A DNA stretch of 64,000 nt from Aphanothece saxicola GSE-SYN-MK-01-06B (GTDB lineage Bacteria > Cyanobacteriota > Cyanobacteriia > PCC-6307 > Cyanobiaceae): contig JAHHGT010000004.1 of assembly GCA_019359745.1 (NCBI GenBank), forward strand, positions 248,001 to 312,000, given 5' to 3'. The notes under the pieces are model-generated. The model saw only the letters and a list, made by a program, of their open reading frames with translations, ran no database searches and was not told where the DNA came from. Shown here piece after piece: positions 47,133 to 55,477 of the stretch (position 1 is its first letter; each line of letters starts with the position of its first letter). Both the position numbers and the translations under genes were made by a program.

Positions 47133-48242
47133 CTACTTCCAGCCGTTCGATTCCATCATCTGGGTCGCCGCCCTGCTCTTGGATCCGATCTGCTCCACCG
47201 AGACGCCATCGGCCCGGAAGGTGCCGAAGCGCTTGAGGATGGGATTATCCCCGAAGCCCTTGAGGGGGTATTCGTTGTTGGCTTCGGCGTAGCCGCGGCC
47301 GCCGGTGGGGGAGGCCAGGAATTCGATCAGTTTGATCGCCGCCTGCGGATTTCTGGCGTGGCGGGTGACGCCGGCCCCGGTGATGTTGACGTGGGATGGG
47401 CTGAGGTACACCACCTTCAATTGTTGGGCCAGTTGCTTGTCCTGGGCGCCAGCTTCACCGGAGAGCATGCGGGCGATGTAATAGGAGTTCACCACACCCA
47501 CACCGCATTCACCCCTGGCGACGGCCCGGGCCAGGGGGGTGTCGGAGGTGAAGAAGGGCTGGCTCACGTTGGACACCATGCCGCGGATCCAGGTGCGGGT
47601 GGCGGCATCACCGTTGAGGATCATGCGGCTGGCCACCAGCGACTGGTTGTAGGGACTCTTGCGTTCCCGCAGGCAGAGCTTGCCTTTCAGGGCGGGCTTG
47701 GCCAGGTCGGCATAGGTGCGGATCGTGGCGGGATTGACCAGCTTCGGGTTGACCACCACGGCACGCACACGCCGCGTCAAGCCATACCAGCGGCCCTGGG
47801 AATCGCGCAGGTTGGCGGGCACGTCCCGTTGCAGGGCGGCCGAACGCACGGGACGGAACAGGCCCTGGTCGGTGGCGGCATCGAGGCGGGCGGCGTCGAC
47901 AAGCACCAGCACATCGGCGGGGCTGTTCTTGCCTTCACTCTTGAGGCGCTCCAGCAGGGCATCGTCCTTGGCCTCCAGCACGTTCACCTTGATGCCGGTG
48001 CGGGCGGTGAACTGGCGATAGAGCTCCTTGTCAGTGTTGTAGTGACGCCCCGAATAGACGCCGATGGTGGTGCCGGCCTGGGCGATGGCTGGAGCGCTGG
48101 CCTTCGACTGGCCGACGGCCGGCAGGGTGCCTGTGCCGAGAAAAGCGAAGGCCGCCGCAGCCAGGGCAGCAGATCCGCCAGCGAAGAGCCAGAGACGGCG
48201 GAGGGGAAACCTGGAGCTGGGCATCATGAAGAACGGGCGCAA
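47133..48242 (-). CDS. idiA: Ferric iron-binding periplasmic protein (IdiA/FutA)
   Basis: 369 residues. A positively charged start and hydrophobic segment (LWLFAGGSAALAAAAFAFLG) form a Tat- or Sec-type signal; the mature part begins near AQAGTTIGVYSGRHYNTDKEL, the FutA/IdiA signature with an iron-ligand Tyr. Further ligands lie in NSYYIARM. Conserved blocks include RWYGLTRRVRAVVVNPKLV and ANNEYPLKG at the C-terminus. In cyanobacteria IdiA/FutA captures Fe(III) and protects photosystem II under iron stress. ATG choices at 48242, 48227 and 48224 all fit. It is expressed with futB; an upstream microprotein lies at 48316. Confidence 0.94.
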   Translation of the reverse strand: MRPFFMMPSSRFPLRRLWLFAGGSAALAAAAFAFLGTGTLPAVGQSKASAPAIAQAGTTIGVYSGRHYNTDKELYRQFTARTGIKVNVLEAKDDALLERLKSEGKNSPADVLVLVDAARLDAATDQGLFRPVRSAALQRDVPANLRDSQGRWYGLTRRVRAVVVNPKLVNPATIRTYADLAKPALKGKLCLRERKSPYNQSLVASRMILNGDAATRTWIRGMVSNVSQPFFTSDTPLARAVARGECGVGVVNSYYIARMLSGEAGAQDKQLAQQLKVVYLSPSHVNITGAGVTRHARNPQAAIKLIEFLASPTGGRGYAEANNEYPLKGFGDNPILKRFGTFRADGVSVEQIGSKSRAATQMMESNGWK

Positions 48243-48296
48243 GCCCGGACCCTATGAAGCCCGCCCAGTGGCAGACGGAACAAACGACGCGAAGGC

Positions 48297-48314
48297 GCGT
48301 ATCAATGCTTACGC
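48297..48314. promoter_or_regulatory. Inverted repeat upstream of idiA
   Basis: GCGTA-TCAATGCT-TACGC is a perfect 5-8-5 dyad, extendable to AGGCG/CGCCT with a two-base insert. It begins one base beyond the microprotein stop and ends 54 bases before the idiA start. No T-run follows, so it could be an operator, an RNA-processing hairpin or a weak terminator. Confidence 0.4.
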
Positions 48315-48315
48315 C

Positions 48316-48459
48316 TCAGTAGGACGTGGAGCGGCGAACCGGGATCAAAGCAGGCTGCATCAGGCCACCGCCGCCGTTGTCGTCGTCGGAGTCCATCACC
48401 ATCCACAGCACCAGACCGAGAAGGGCGAGAACGCCCGTCATCAGGAGGAACTCGGTCAT
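48316..48459 (-). CDS. 47-residue single-TM microprotein upstream of idiA
   Basis: On the minus strand from ATG at 48459: MTEFLLMTGVLALLGLVLWM, then VMDSDDDNGGGGLMQPALIP and VRRSTSY, TGA at 48316-48318. A single hydrophobic helix is followed by an acidic DSDDD-NGGGG hinge and a short polar/basic tail, consistent with an inner- or thylakoid-membrane microprotein with its N-terminus out or in. It lies between the CobW gene stop (48548) and idiA. Codon use is normal for this genome. The ribosome site is weak. I do not recognise it as a photosystem subunit. Confidence 0.6.
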   Translation of the reverse strand: MTEFLLMTGVLALLGLVLWMVMDSDDDNGGGGLMQPALIPVRRSTSY

Positions 48460-48547
48460 GGGAAAGGGTCGTAGGCCGTCACCCTAGCGGCGCCAGCCGG
48501 TGGTTCCGTAGTGGTTGCAGCATTCCGGCCCAAAGGGCCGTGGGGCC

Positions 48548-49732
48548 TCAGGCGAAGCCCTTGCCCGCCTCTTTGGCCACACAGGCCTGGAGTTGCTGGC
48601 GCAGCCGCTTGTGGTCGAGATCCTTGCCGATCAGCACCAGCTGGTTCTTGCGCTCTCCGGGCCAGTCACTGTCGTCGATGGAGAAGCGCTTGCCGGCCAG
48701 GTGGAAGACGTGGCGGCGCTCGCTTTCGTTGAACCAGAGGATGCCCTTGGCGCGGAAGACCCCGGCAGGCATCTGGTTGTCGAGGAAGTTCTGGAACTTG
48801 CGCAGCGAGAAGGGGCCGTCGCTGCTGAAGGACAGGGAGGTGAAGCCCTCGATCGCCTGGTGGTCGGGATGGCCACCGTGGTCGTGGCTGTGGTCATGGC
48901 CGTGATCGTGGTGATGGCCGTGATCGTGGCCACCGCCCGTGGTCGCGGCCTCCGGTTCGTGTTCGCAGCGGCCGTGGTCGTGGTCGCAGTGGCTGTGGTC
49001 CTCGCTGCCGTGGTCGTGGGAATGGTCGTGGCTGGGGGCGACGACGGGGGCCTGCTGCTGGGCCACCACCTTGTCGGTCTCGAACAGCCCCACGCTCAGC
49101 AGCAGCGGCAAGGGCACCGCCCCCTTCACCGAGCGCAGGATGCGGGCCTCGTTCTTGATCGCCCGCAGTTCGCCTTCGAGGGCCTCAAGACGCTCCTCGC
49201 TGACCAGGTCGCACTTGTTGAGCAGGATCATGTCGCCGTAGACGATCTGGGAGCGGCCCACCTCCCCCTGCAGCGTCTCGGGGCCGAAGTTCTCCGCATC
49301 CACCAGGGTGATGATCGAGTCGAGCCGGGTCAGATCGCGCAGGTCGCTGCCGAGGAAGGTCATGGCCACGGGCAGCGGATCGGCCAGGCCGGTGGTCTCC
49401 ACCACCAGGTAGTCGACCGGTTCGGGGCGCTCCAGCACCCGGTAGACGGCTTCCAGCAGCTCGCCGTTGATCGAGCAGCAGATGCAGCCGTTGCTCAGTT
49501 CCACCATGTCGTCGCCGGTGGCGACGATCAGCTCGTTGTCGATGCCGATCTCGCCGAATTCATTGACGAGCACGGCGGTCTTGACGCCCTCCTGGTTGCT
49601 GAGGATGTGGTTGAGCAGGGTGGTCTTGCCGGCCCCCAGGAACCCGGTGAGGATCGTCACCGGCACGGAGATGGGCTTGGCCTCGCTGGCCGCGGCCGTC
49701 GCTGTCGGGGCGTCCAGGTTCGTGCTGGTCAT
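48548..49732 (-). CDS. CobW/COG0523 metal-chaperone GTPase with His-rich linker
   Basis: 394 residues from ATG at 49732 (MTSTNLDAPTATAAASEAKP). G3E GTPase: Walker A TGFLGAGKTT, the metal motif CICC in LSNGCICCSINGELL (CxCC), ExTGLADP and NKCDLV (NKxD). A long His/Asp-rich linker (repeats of HDHSHDHG; plus-strand ~48860-49040) joins the GTPase to the C-terminal CobW domain (IEGFTSLSFSSDGPFSLRKF...). The His-rich linker and nearby zur suggest zinc handling (ZNG1/ZigA-like) rather than cobalamin cobalt insertion; this is inference. It is divergent from the terB-like gene. Confidence 0.9.
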   Translation of the reverse strand: MTSTNLDAPTATAAASEAKPISVPVTILTGFLGAGKTTLLNHILSNQEGVKTAVLVNEFGEIGIDNELIVATGDDMVELSNGCICCSINGELLEAVYRVLERPEPVDYLVVETTGLADPLPVAMTFLGSDLRDLTRLDSIITLVDAENFGPETLQGEVGRSQIVYGDMILLNKCDLVSEERLEALEGELRAIKNEARILRSVKGAVPLPLLLSVGLFETDKVVAQQQAPVVAPSHDHSHDHGSEDHSHCDHDHGRCEHEPEAATTGGGHDHGHHHDHGHDHSHDHGGHPDHQAIEGFTSLSFSSDGPFSLRKFQNFLDNQMPAGVFRAKGILWFNESERRHVFHLAGKRFSIDDSDWPGERKNQLVLIGKDLDHKRLRQQLQACVAKEAGKGFA

Positions 49733-49826
49733 GGGGAGAGGCGAAGGCGTTGTGGCGATTCTGACGGCGCGGCTGCCCCACCAGCACGGCGAAGGCTGCT
49801 GGAATGGCGGCCGATGAACCCGGTCC

Positions 49827-50234
49827 ATGAACTCCAGCGAAGCCTTCGCCGCCATCGGCCTTGCCGCCGTGGCCTGCGATGGCGCCCTCGACGCCGATGA
49901 GGCTGCCATGCTGCGCCAGCTGCTGGAGGTGCGATCGCCCTACAGCAACCTCGGTGAAGCTGTGATGGGGGCGATGTTCGAAGGCCTGCTGGGGCGGTTG
50001 CGCAGCGGCGGCTGGGAACAGCTGCTGATGGAGGCCGCGCCGGTGCTGACCGAACCCCAGCAGGAGACGGCCTACGCCATGGCAGCCCTGCTGGTGCACA
50101 CGAACCGCAGCTTCAAGCCGGTGGAGCAGCAGATGCTGCAGCGGCTGGGGGAACTGATCAGCGTGCCGGACGACCGCTGCAGCCAGATCCTCGAGGTGAT
50201 GGCGGTGCTGCACCGCGACAGCCTCAGGTCCTGA
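49827..50234 (+). CDS. TerB-like tellurite-resistance-family protein
   Basis: 135 residues, all-helical. It begins MNSSEAFAAIGLAAVACDGA and contains the TerB/DjlA-N acidic metal-binding pattern DGALDADEAAMLRQLLEV, with a second acidic turn PQQETAYAMAALLVHTNRS. TerB-like proteins bind divalent metals and associate with membranes; tellurite resistance itself is not implied. It is divergent from the CobW gene and convergent with zur, which it overlaps by 11 bases. Confidence 0.75.
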   Translation: MNSSEAFAAIGLAAVACDGALDADEAAMLRQLLEVRSPYSNLGEAVMGAMFEGLLGRLRSGGWEQLLMEAAPVLTEPQQETAYAMAALLVHTNRSFKPVEQQMLQRLGELISVPDDRCSQILEVMAVLHRDSLRS

Positions 50235-50625
50235 GACCCCGGCAGTGCTCGCAGAGCCCGAAGAACTCCAGAGTGTGATACATCGGCAGGAAGTCGCCCA
50301 TCTCTGCCTCCGGAAGGTGCAGGCCGTGCACCGGGCAGTGGCTGAGCACCCGGGTGCTGCCGCAGTCGACGCAGGTCAGGTGGTGCTCGTCCCGTTCGGT
50401 CGGGGCGTAGAGGGCCTCGCCGCTGGGCAGGTGGCGGCAGCGCACCAGGCCCCGCTGCTGCAGCTGGCGCAGGTGGCGGTAGACGGTGGCCAGGCCCATG
50501 GCGGCGGGGCTGCTGCGCAGCCGGGCGTGCAGATCCTGGCCGCTCAGTTCGCCGTCGGCCGCGCGCAGCTCCGCCAGCAGGGAGGCCTGGCGGGGGGGGA
50601 GATCAGGGGCGGAGGGGGCCTGCAT
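50224..50625 (-). CDS. zur: Zinc uptake regulator (Fur family)
   Basis: 133 residues. HTH: LRAADGELSGQDLHARLRSS and GLATVYRHLRQLQQRGLVRC. The structural zinc site uses CVDCG and the C-terminal CEHC; HHLTCVDCGSTRVLSHCPVH and YHTLEFFGLCEHC are the Zur/FurB hallmarks in cyanobacteria, distinct from the FurA-type gene at 43956. It is the last gene of a minus-strand series that starts with the QueD-like gene; 10 bases separate it from the preceding propeller gene. No TGATAA-N3-TTATCA-like Zur box is obvious nearby. Confidence 0.9.
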   Translation of the reverse strand: MQAPSAPDLPPRQASLLAELRAADGELSGQDLHARLRSSPAAMGLATVYRHLRQLQQRGLVRCRHLPSGEALYAPTERDEHHLTCVDCGSTRVLSHCPVHGLHLPEAEMGDFLPMYHTLEFFGLCEHCRGLRT

Positions 50626-50635
50626 GGTCCCGTTT

Positions 50636-52003
50636 CTACCCTGCCGGCAGCCAGACGGCCTGGAGGGCCTCCTGCTGGAGGGGCACGGGGTTGAGGCTGG
50701 TGGCCTCGATCAGCACCACCTGGGCCGGAGGTGGGGGCCCCTGGCCCTGCTCCAGCGGGCGCAGCACCACGGCCAGGCGGTCGCTGGTGGGGTCGTAGCT
50801 GAGGCCGGTGCCGGGCTCCAGCTCCCAGCGGCTCAGGCGCCGCTCGGCCAGCACGGTGCCGCGGCGGTCGAGGCTGATCAGCGTGAGGGCCGGGCGGCCC
50901 ACCCCTTCGACGAGCAGCGCCCAGATGCGCTCGCCGCCGCGGCTGCAGGCCGTGGCCACCAGGGCCTGGGGGCCGATCCAGAGCTGGCGCGGGGCCAGGC
51001 CCGGCTCCACCAGCTCCAGGGAGCGGCGGAAATCGGGCCAGTGGCGCACCAGCAGCGCCCGCCCCGCCCGGGGACAGAAGCTGCTCAGGTCGCGGCTGCC
51101 GGGCAGGGTCTGGCGGCGGGACGGTCGGGGCGGCAGGTCCTGCAGGCTGAGGCCATCGATCTCCGGCACCACCGCCGAGCCGCCCTCCGGCAGCAGCCGC
51201 ACCGCGCCGCTGGCCTCCAACGGCAGGCGGCTCGGATTGCCCCTGGAGGGCCAGAGCTGCAGGCTCACCTGGTCGGGCTGCTCCCCGCCCGCCTGCACCA
51301 GCAGCTCGCCGCGGCGGTTGCCGCTGATGTGGGCGAACACCATGTCGCTGGGGCCGAGGGGCTGGGGGGCACCGGCCTGCACAGGGCTGGGCGCGGCGTT
51401 GCCCTGGCGGCCCAGGGGGCGCAGGGGCTGCTGGCGCAGGGGCACCCGCCAGACCCGGAAGCGGCCGGCTTCGGAGCGGGCCACCACCGCCACGGCCTCG
51501 CCGTTGCCGAGCGGTTCAAGCATGGTGATCCGCGGCCAGACCGGCGTGATCGGCCGCCAGCGGCCGTCGTGCTCGCGCAGCTGCACCTGCTCGCCAGCGC
51601 CCGCCGGCACCACCGCCAGTAGCCGGGGGCGCGGATCCCACTGCCAGCGCTGGGGGGCCAGGGCCAGGCCGCGGCGATCGCGGCCGGCCAGCTGCAGGAT
51701 CAAGGGGGAGCTGATCCGCTGGTCGGGGGCCAGGTTGAGCAGCAAGGTGTCGCCGTCGCCGAGCCAGCGGTGGGCCAGGGCCGGAGAGAGGGCGCTGGCG
51801 GTCTGGAGGGTGGCGGGGTCCATGGGCCGGCTGAAGCGGGCCTGAAGGGCGGCGGGGCCGGAGCTGGCGGCCACCGGCGTGAGGCGGTCGAGCCGGGGCG
51901 GCTGGCGCAGCAGCAGCTGCTGCTGAACGAGGGCCAGCAGGGCCGCCAGGCCCAGGGTGAGGGGCAGGGGCCGGGCCCAGGGGAGGCGGAAGAGCGGGCT
52001 CAT
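50636..52003 (-). CDS. Membrane-anchored Ig-like/beta-propeller protein
   Basis: 455 residues from ATG at 52003 (MSPLFRLPWARPLPLTLGLA). An N-terminal hydrophobic anchor is followed by an SbsA-type Ig-like domain (ALQARFSRPMDPATLQTASA ... WLGDGDTLLLNLAPD). A long WD/NHL-like region of repeating RxLL/W motifs then gives a probable beta-propeller (about residues 120-450). It overlaps the TIGR03943 gene by 4 bases and precedes zur by 10 bases, so it belongs to the same operon. A periplasmic scaffold or substrate-binding role with the permease is inferred; the function is unknown. Confidence 0.7.
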   Translation of the reverse strand: MSPLFRLPWARPLPLTLGLAALLALVQQQLLLRQPPRLDRLTPVAASSGPAALQARFSRPMDPATLQTASALSPALAHRWLGDGDTLLLNLAPDQRISSPLILQLAGRDRRGLALAPQRWQWDPRPRLLAVVPAGAGEQVQLREHDGRWRPITPVWPRITMLEPLGNGEAVAVVARSEAGRFRVWRVPLRQQPLRPLGRQGNAAPSPVQAGAPQPLGPSDMVFAHISGNRRGELLVQAGGEQPDQVSLQLWPSRGNPSRLPLEASGAVRLLPEGGSAVVPEIDGLSLQDLPPRPSRRQTLPGSRDLSSFCPRAGRALLVRHWPDFRRSLELVEPGLAPRQLWIGPQALVATACSRGGERIWALLVEGVGRPALTLISLDRRGTVLAERRLSRWELEPGTGLSYDPTSDRLAVVLRPLEQGQGPPPPAQVVLIEATSLNPVPLQQEALQAVWLPAG

Positions 52004-52710
52004 GGTTCCAGGGGCCGGGCTGGCCGGGGGATCGGCCGGATGCGGCTGGGGACCACCTCCAGCCGCTCGCCGCCGCCGCCGGGGGCGGGCCTGAGGCCCA
52101 TCACCCCGTCGATGGCCAGCCACTGGTCGGCGGGGAAGGGGGCCTGGCCGGCGGGCCAGTGGACGGGCAGCCCCACCGGGGAGGCATCGGCCAGGCAGCA
52201 GCGCACCAGCAGCCGGGCCAGCTGGGGAGGCTCGCCCTCCATTGGCAGCACGAAGCCGCTGATGCGCACCGGATCGCCGGCGAACAGCTTGGGATCGGGC
52301 TGGCTGCGCAGCAACCGCACCCAGTCGGTGAGGCTGCGCTGGGCTGGGGGCAGCACGAAGCTCAGCTCGCTTTCGGCGGTCTCGTCGCGGGGGCGCTGGC
52401 CGGCCAGGTCGGCGAAGGAGGGGGCCGGTGGCAGCAGCAGCACCAGCAGGGCGATGGCGGCGGTGAGCAGCAGGGTGCGGGCCTGGCGCCGGTCGCCCCG
52501 CTCCTGCCGGCCGGGCCCGAAGGCCAGGCGCAGCTGCAGCAGGGCGACGAGCAGCAGCAGCAGGCCGGCCAGGGCCACCAGGGGGTGGAACACGGCCCGC
52601 AGGAGGAGGTCGAGGCGGCCGTCGACGCTGCTGTAGAGCATCACCAGGGCCCAGAGGCCGAGGCTGGCGGCGCGCCAGAGGGCGGCCCGCTGCAGGAGGG
52701 GGGGAGTCAC
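52000..52710 (-). CDS. TIGR03943-family putative permease subunit
   Basis: 236 residues from GTG at 52710. About four TM helices (LWALVMLYSSVDGRLDLLLR; HPLVALAGLLLLLVALLQLR; LLLTAAIALLVLLLPPAPSF) precede a soluble domain with SFVLPPAQRSLTDWVRLLRS and a conserved FVLPMEGEPPQLARLLVRCC-LADASPVGLPV region containing a CC pair. This family is known to pair with DUF318-type permeases as a two-component membrane system. The GTG overlaps the permease stop (GTGA at 52707-52710). The transported solute is unproven; zinc is suggested by zur and COG0523 neighbours. Confidence 0.85.
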   Translation of the reverse strand: MTPPLLQRAALWRAASLGLWALVMLYSSVDGRLDLLLRAVFHPLVALAGLLLLLVALLQLRLAFGPGRQERGDRRQARTLLLTAAIALLVLLLPPAPSFADLAGQRPRDETAESELSFVLPPAQRSLTDWVRLLRSQPDPKLFAGDPVRISGFVLPMEGEPPQLARLLVRCCLADASPVGLPVHWPAGQAPFPADQWLAIDGVMGLRPAPGGGGERLEVVPSRIRPIPRPARPLEP

Positions 52711-53675
52711 AGGCGCCACAGGTTCACCCACTGGCCGATCAGGAGCACCATCAGGGCGGCCCCGGCGGTGGTGAGCACCAGGCCGCGGGGACGGAACAGC
52801 AGCCCGAGCAGGCTGACGAGTTTGAGGTCGATCACCGGGCCCAGGAGCAGGAAGGCGAGCAGGGCCCCGGGGGTGACCTGGGCGGCGAAGCTGAGGGCCA
52901 GGAACGCATCCACGCTCGAGCACACCGACACCACCAGGGCCAGCAGCATCAGGGCCAGGATCGAGAGGGTGGGGGCGCCGCCCACCGCCAGCAGCCAGCT
53001 GCGGGGCACGAAGGACTGCACCAGGGCGGCGATGACGCTGCCCATCACCAGCAGCAGGGCCAGGTAGAGGAACTCCTGGCTGGCGTGCTTCATCAGCTCG
53101 GCCAGGGGCGGCCGGACCGGGGCGGCCTCCGGGCTGAGGGCCGAGGGTGGCGGGGCCCCCACCAGGCCGCTGGAGCGCTCCAGCAACCCCACCGCCGCCA
53201 GGGGCTGGTGCAGGCGCCGTTCGGCCAGCAGGTCGGCCTGGAGCAGCTGGGGTTCGCCCACCAGGCCCAGCAGCAGGGCCAGGCCCACGGCCACCACCAC
53301 GGCGCCGATGGGCCGGGCCAGCAGCAGCCAGGGCTGGTCGGGGAAGGCGGCCCAGGTGCTGGCGATCACGATCGGGTTGAGCACGGGGGCGGCGAACAGG
53401 AAGCCGAGGCCGGCGCCGAGGGGCGCGCCGCCGCTGAGCATGCGGCGGGCCACCGGCACGTTGCCGCATTCGCAGGCCGGAAGGGCGAAACCGAGGGCGG
53501 CGCCGGTGAGGGGCCCCAGCAGGGGATGGGACGGCAGCCGCCGCAGCCAGCGCCCCCCCGGGGCGAACCAGCGGGCGCCGGCGGAGATCAGCACGCCGAT
53601 CAGCAGGAAGGGCAGCGCCTCGATCAGCAGGCCTTGGAACAGGGCCCAGGCGGTGGCCAGGCGGGTGAGGATCAC
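52707..53675 (-). CDS. DUF318/UPF0718-type permease
   Basis: 322 residues with 8-9 TM helices. The signature is [20 protein letters not shown] (CxCG..P motif, shared with ArsP-like metal permeases) and a second half with [20 protein letters not shown] and [13 protein letters not shown]. The paired Cys in the membrane suggest metal or thiol transport. It is 4-base overlapped by the QueD-like gene upstream and by TIGR03943 downstream, so they make one operon ending in zur. Related ArsP proteins export organoarsenicals; context here argues for a divalent metal. Confidence 0.88.
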   Translation of the reverse strand: MILTRLATAWALFQGLLIEALPFLLIGVLISAGARWFAPGGRWLRRLPSHPLLGPLTGAALGFALPACECGNVPVARRMLSGGAPLGAGLGFLFAAPVLNPIVIASTWAAFPDQPWLLLARPIGAVVVAVGLALLLGLVGEPQLLQADLLAERRLHQPLAAVGLLERSSGLVGAPPPSALSPEAAPVRPPLAELMKHASQEFLYLALLLVMGSVIAALVQSFVPRSWLLAVGGAPTLSILALMLLALVVSVCSSVDAFLALSFAAQVTPGALLAFLLLGPVIDLKLVSLLGLLFRPRGLVLTTAGAALMVLLIGQWVNLWRL

Positions 53676-54172
53676 GGCGCCGGCCAGGGCTCCTGAGGCG
53701 TGGCGGCAGCGTCGAACCAGGCGGGTACGGCGGTGAAGCGGGCGGCGTTGGCCTCGTTCTCGCGGGCCTCGACGCGCCAGCAGCAGCTGCGGCCGCCGTC
53801 GCGGGGGCGGAGCAGTTCGTTGGCCCAGCCCCAGGCCAGCTCGGCACTGGCCTCCATGCCCACGTTGGCCATCACGCGCAGGTCGAGGGCGCCCTGCTCA
53901 TGCAGGGTCTGCCACTGGGCCAGCAGGGGGTCGTCGTGGTTGACCAGGAAGGTGTGGTCGAACTGCTCTTCCAGCCGCTCGCGCAGGGGCTGGAGGCTGG
54001 AGAAATCGACCACGAAGCCGTGGATGTCGAGGTGGTGGGCGGCGAACCAGAAGGTGAAGCTGCGGCTGTAGCCGTGCACGAAACGGCAGTGGCCCGGGTG
54101 GCGCCACTGGCGATGGCAGCAGGGGAAGCCGCCGTAGCTCTTGCTGCAGGTGTGGGCGGCGGGGGTGGGCAT
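53672..54172 (-). CDS. 6-pyruvoyl-tetrahydropterin synthase / QueD-like protein
   Basis: 166 residues. PTPS/QueD fold with the zinc/substrate motifs [20 protein letters not shown] (C-x3-HGYS) and [17 protein letters not shown] (DHxxLN type), then [22 protein letters not shown]. The N-terminal stretch [23 protein letters not shown] is Cys/His-rich. QueD makes 6-carboxy-tetrahydropterin in queuosine synthesis; paralogues of this kind elsewhere occur in Zur regulons. It heads the operon queD-like, permease, TIGR03943, propeller, zur. Divergent from hisIE. Confidence 0.85.
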   Translation of the reverse strand: MPTPAAHTCSKSYGGFPCCHRQWRHPGHCRFVHGYSRSFTFWFAAHHLDIHGFVVDFSSLQPLRERLEEQFDHTFLVNHDDPLLAQWQTLHEQGALDLRVMANVGMEASAELAWGWANELLRPRDGGRSCCWRVEARENEANAARFTAVPAWFDAAATPQEPWPAP

Positions 54173-54268
54173 GGGGGAGGATCACTGCAGCTGACGTCGC
54201 GTCCCGTGGGGGCTCCCTCCGCCGCTTCCCCTGGATCCTGTCATCTGCCGTCACCCGATGGGGGGGCA

Positions 54269-54934
54269 GTGCTGCCCGGCCCGGAGCTGATCGCCACGCT
54301 GCGCTTCGACGGGGCCGGCCTGATCCCGGCGGTGGCCCAGGACTGGCTGGACGGGGCGGTGCTGATGGTGGCCTGGATGAACCGGGAGGCGATCGAGCGC
54401 ACGCTGGGGAGTGGGGAGGTGCACTACTGGAGCCGGTCGCGGCAGGAGCTGTGGCACAAGGGGGCCAGCAGCGGCCATTACCAGACGCTGCGGGGGCTGC
54501 GCTACGACTGCGATGCCGATGTGCTGCTGCTCACGATCGAGCAGACCGGGGAGGTGGCCTGCCACACCGGTGCCCGCAGCTGCTTCTACGAGGAGGGGGC
54601 GGAGGCGACGGCGGGCGGCCCGGACGCCCTGCCGCCCCCGGCGGATGTGTGCACCGAACTGGCGCGGGTGATCAACGGGCGCCGGGATTGCCCGGAGCCG
54701 GGCAGCTACACCAACAAGCTGCTGGAGGGGGGCGACAACCGGATCCTCAAGAAGATCGGCGAGGAGAGCGCCGAATTCGTGATGGCCTGCAAGGACGACG
54801 ACCCGGACGCGATCGCCGGCGAGGCGGCCGATCTGATCTTTCATGTGCAGGTGGCCCTGGCCCACCACGGGGTGGACTGGCGTCAGGTGCAGGAGGTGCT
54901 GGCGGCGCGGCGCGGGGCGCCACGGCGCGAATGA
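54269..54934 (+). CDS. hisIE: Bifunctional phosphoribosyl-AMP cyclohydrolase / phosphoribosyl-ATP pyrophosphatase
   Basis: Steps 2 and 3 of histidine synthesis, 221 residues from GTG at 54269, preceded by a G-run ribosome site. HisI part: [20 protein letters not shown], the zinc/catalytic segments [19 protein letters not shown] and [11 protein letters not shown]. HisE part: [40 protein letters not shown] and [10 protein letters not shown] with [13 protein letters not shown]. The frame is open upstream, but in-frame sequence there is not family-like. Its stop overlaps the next gene's ATG (ATGA). Confidence 0.95.
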   Translation: MLPGPELIATLRFDGAGLIPAVAQDWLDGAVLMVAWMNREAIERTLGSGEVHYWSRSRQELWHKGASSGHYQTLRGLRYDCDADVLLLTIEQTGEVACHTGARSCFYEEGAEATAGGPDALPPPADVCTELARVINGRRDCPEPGSYTNKLLEGGDNRILKKIGEESAEFVMACKDDDPDAIAGEAADLIFHVQVALAHHGVDWRQVQEVLAARRGAPRRE

Positions 54935-55296
54935 GCCGCCTGCAGCGCGAACTGGCCTGCCGCCGGCGGCTCACCGATGGATCGGGCGAACGCTGGCTGT
55001 GGGCCCTGGGCTCGAGCCTGCCCTGGGTGGGACTGGCGGTGCTGCTGCTGCACGCCCTGACGCGCCGCACGATCACACCGTTTCTCTATGGCCTGACGGC
55101 CCTGGGGGCGGTGGGCTTCCTGGTGCTGACGCTGGGGGGCCTGCCGGACGACCTGGCCAACCGCAACCGGCTGCCGTCTGGCACGGTGCCGGCCGCGATC
55201 ACCTTGATCTGCGTGGCGGCGTTTGCCTTCGGGCACCGGCAGGGGCAGGAGAAGGCGGCGGTGGAGGCGCGGAAGTGGTTGGAGTTGGATCGGTGA
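54931..55296 (+). CDS. Small three-TM membrane protein
   Basis: 121 residues from ATG at 54931, overlapping the hisIE stop. Three hydrophobic segments ([56 protein letters not shown]) with basic N- and C-termini; N-terminal [20 protein letters not shown]. No recognised family. The tight coupling to hisIE suggests co-expression, but a link with histidine synthesis is unproven. It is the last backbone-like gene before the AT-richer defence segment. Confidence 0.72.
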   Translation: MSRLQRELACRRRLTDGSGERWLWALGSSLPWVGLAVLLLHALTRRTITPFLYGLTALGAVGFLVLTLGGLPDDLANRNRLPSGTVPAAITLICVAAFAFGHRQGQEKAAVEARKWLELDR

Positions 55297-55477
55297 GGGG
55301 TCAGAGCCGGGCTTCACGAAGGCGGCAAACTCCCTTTTTTCTCTATACCCAAGCACTGATTCGCGGCCTACTTAGCGCTCAGTAGCGTAGCGAACATCAT
55401 GTATCGAAACGCACAGGTGGTTGTCGGACCCATGGGCCAGGGTTAATTCTGTTGAGTAGGAGCTAATCTCTCTTGTC
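55297..55477. other. Left boundary of the AT-richer segment
   Basis: Transition from GC-rich backbone to AT-richer sequence. It contains a T-rich stretch (CCTTTTTTCTCTATA) soon after the membrane-protein stop and the repeated motif TAGCG (GGCCTACTTAGCGCTCAGTAGCGTAGCG). A promoter for the cassette should lie here. No tRNA end, integrase or clear attachment repeat is visible. Confidence 0.4.

Noticed and set aside
45811-47292. 493-codon Gln/Gly/His-rich plus-strand frame opposite futB
   Set aside because: Complement of a Leu-rich membrane protein; no start context or motifs.
52711-53847. N-terminal extension of the TIGR03943 frame through the permease gene
   Set aside because: Arg/Pro-rich frame in an alternative register of the permease; GTG at 52710 gives the known family size with a 4-base overlap.
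54173-54268. Zur box in the queD-like/hisIE divergent gap
   Set aside because: No AT-rich TGATA-type palindrome is present; control by Zur remains only a contextual inference.
55297-55477. tRNA or attachment site at the left edge of the AT-richer segment
   Set aside because: No tRNA-like T-arm or CCA end, no integrase and no convincing long direct repeat were seen.
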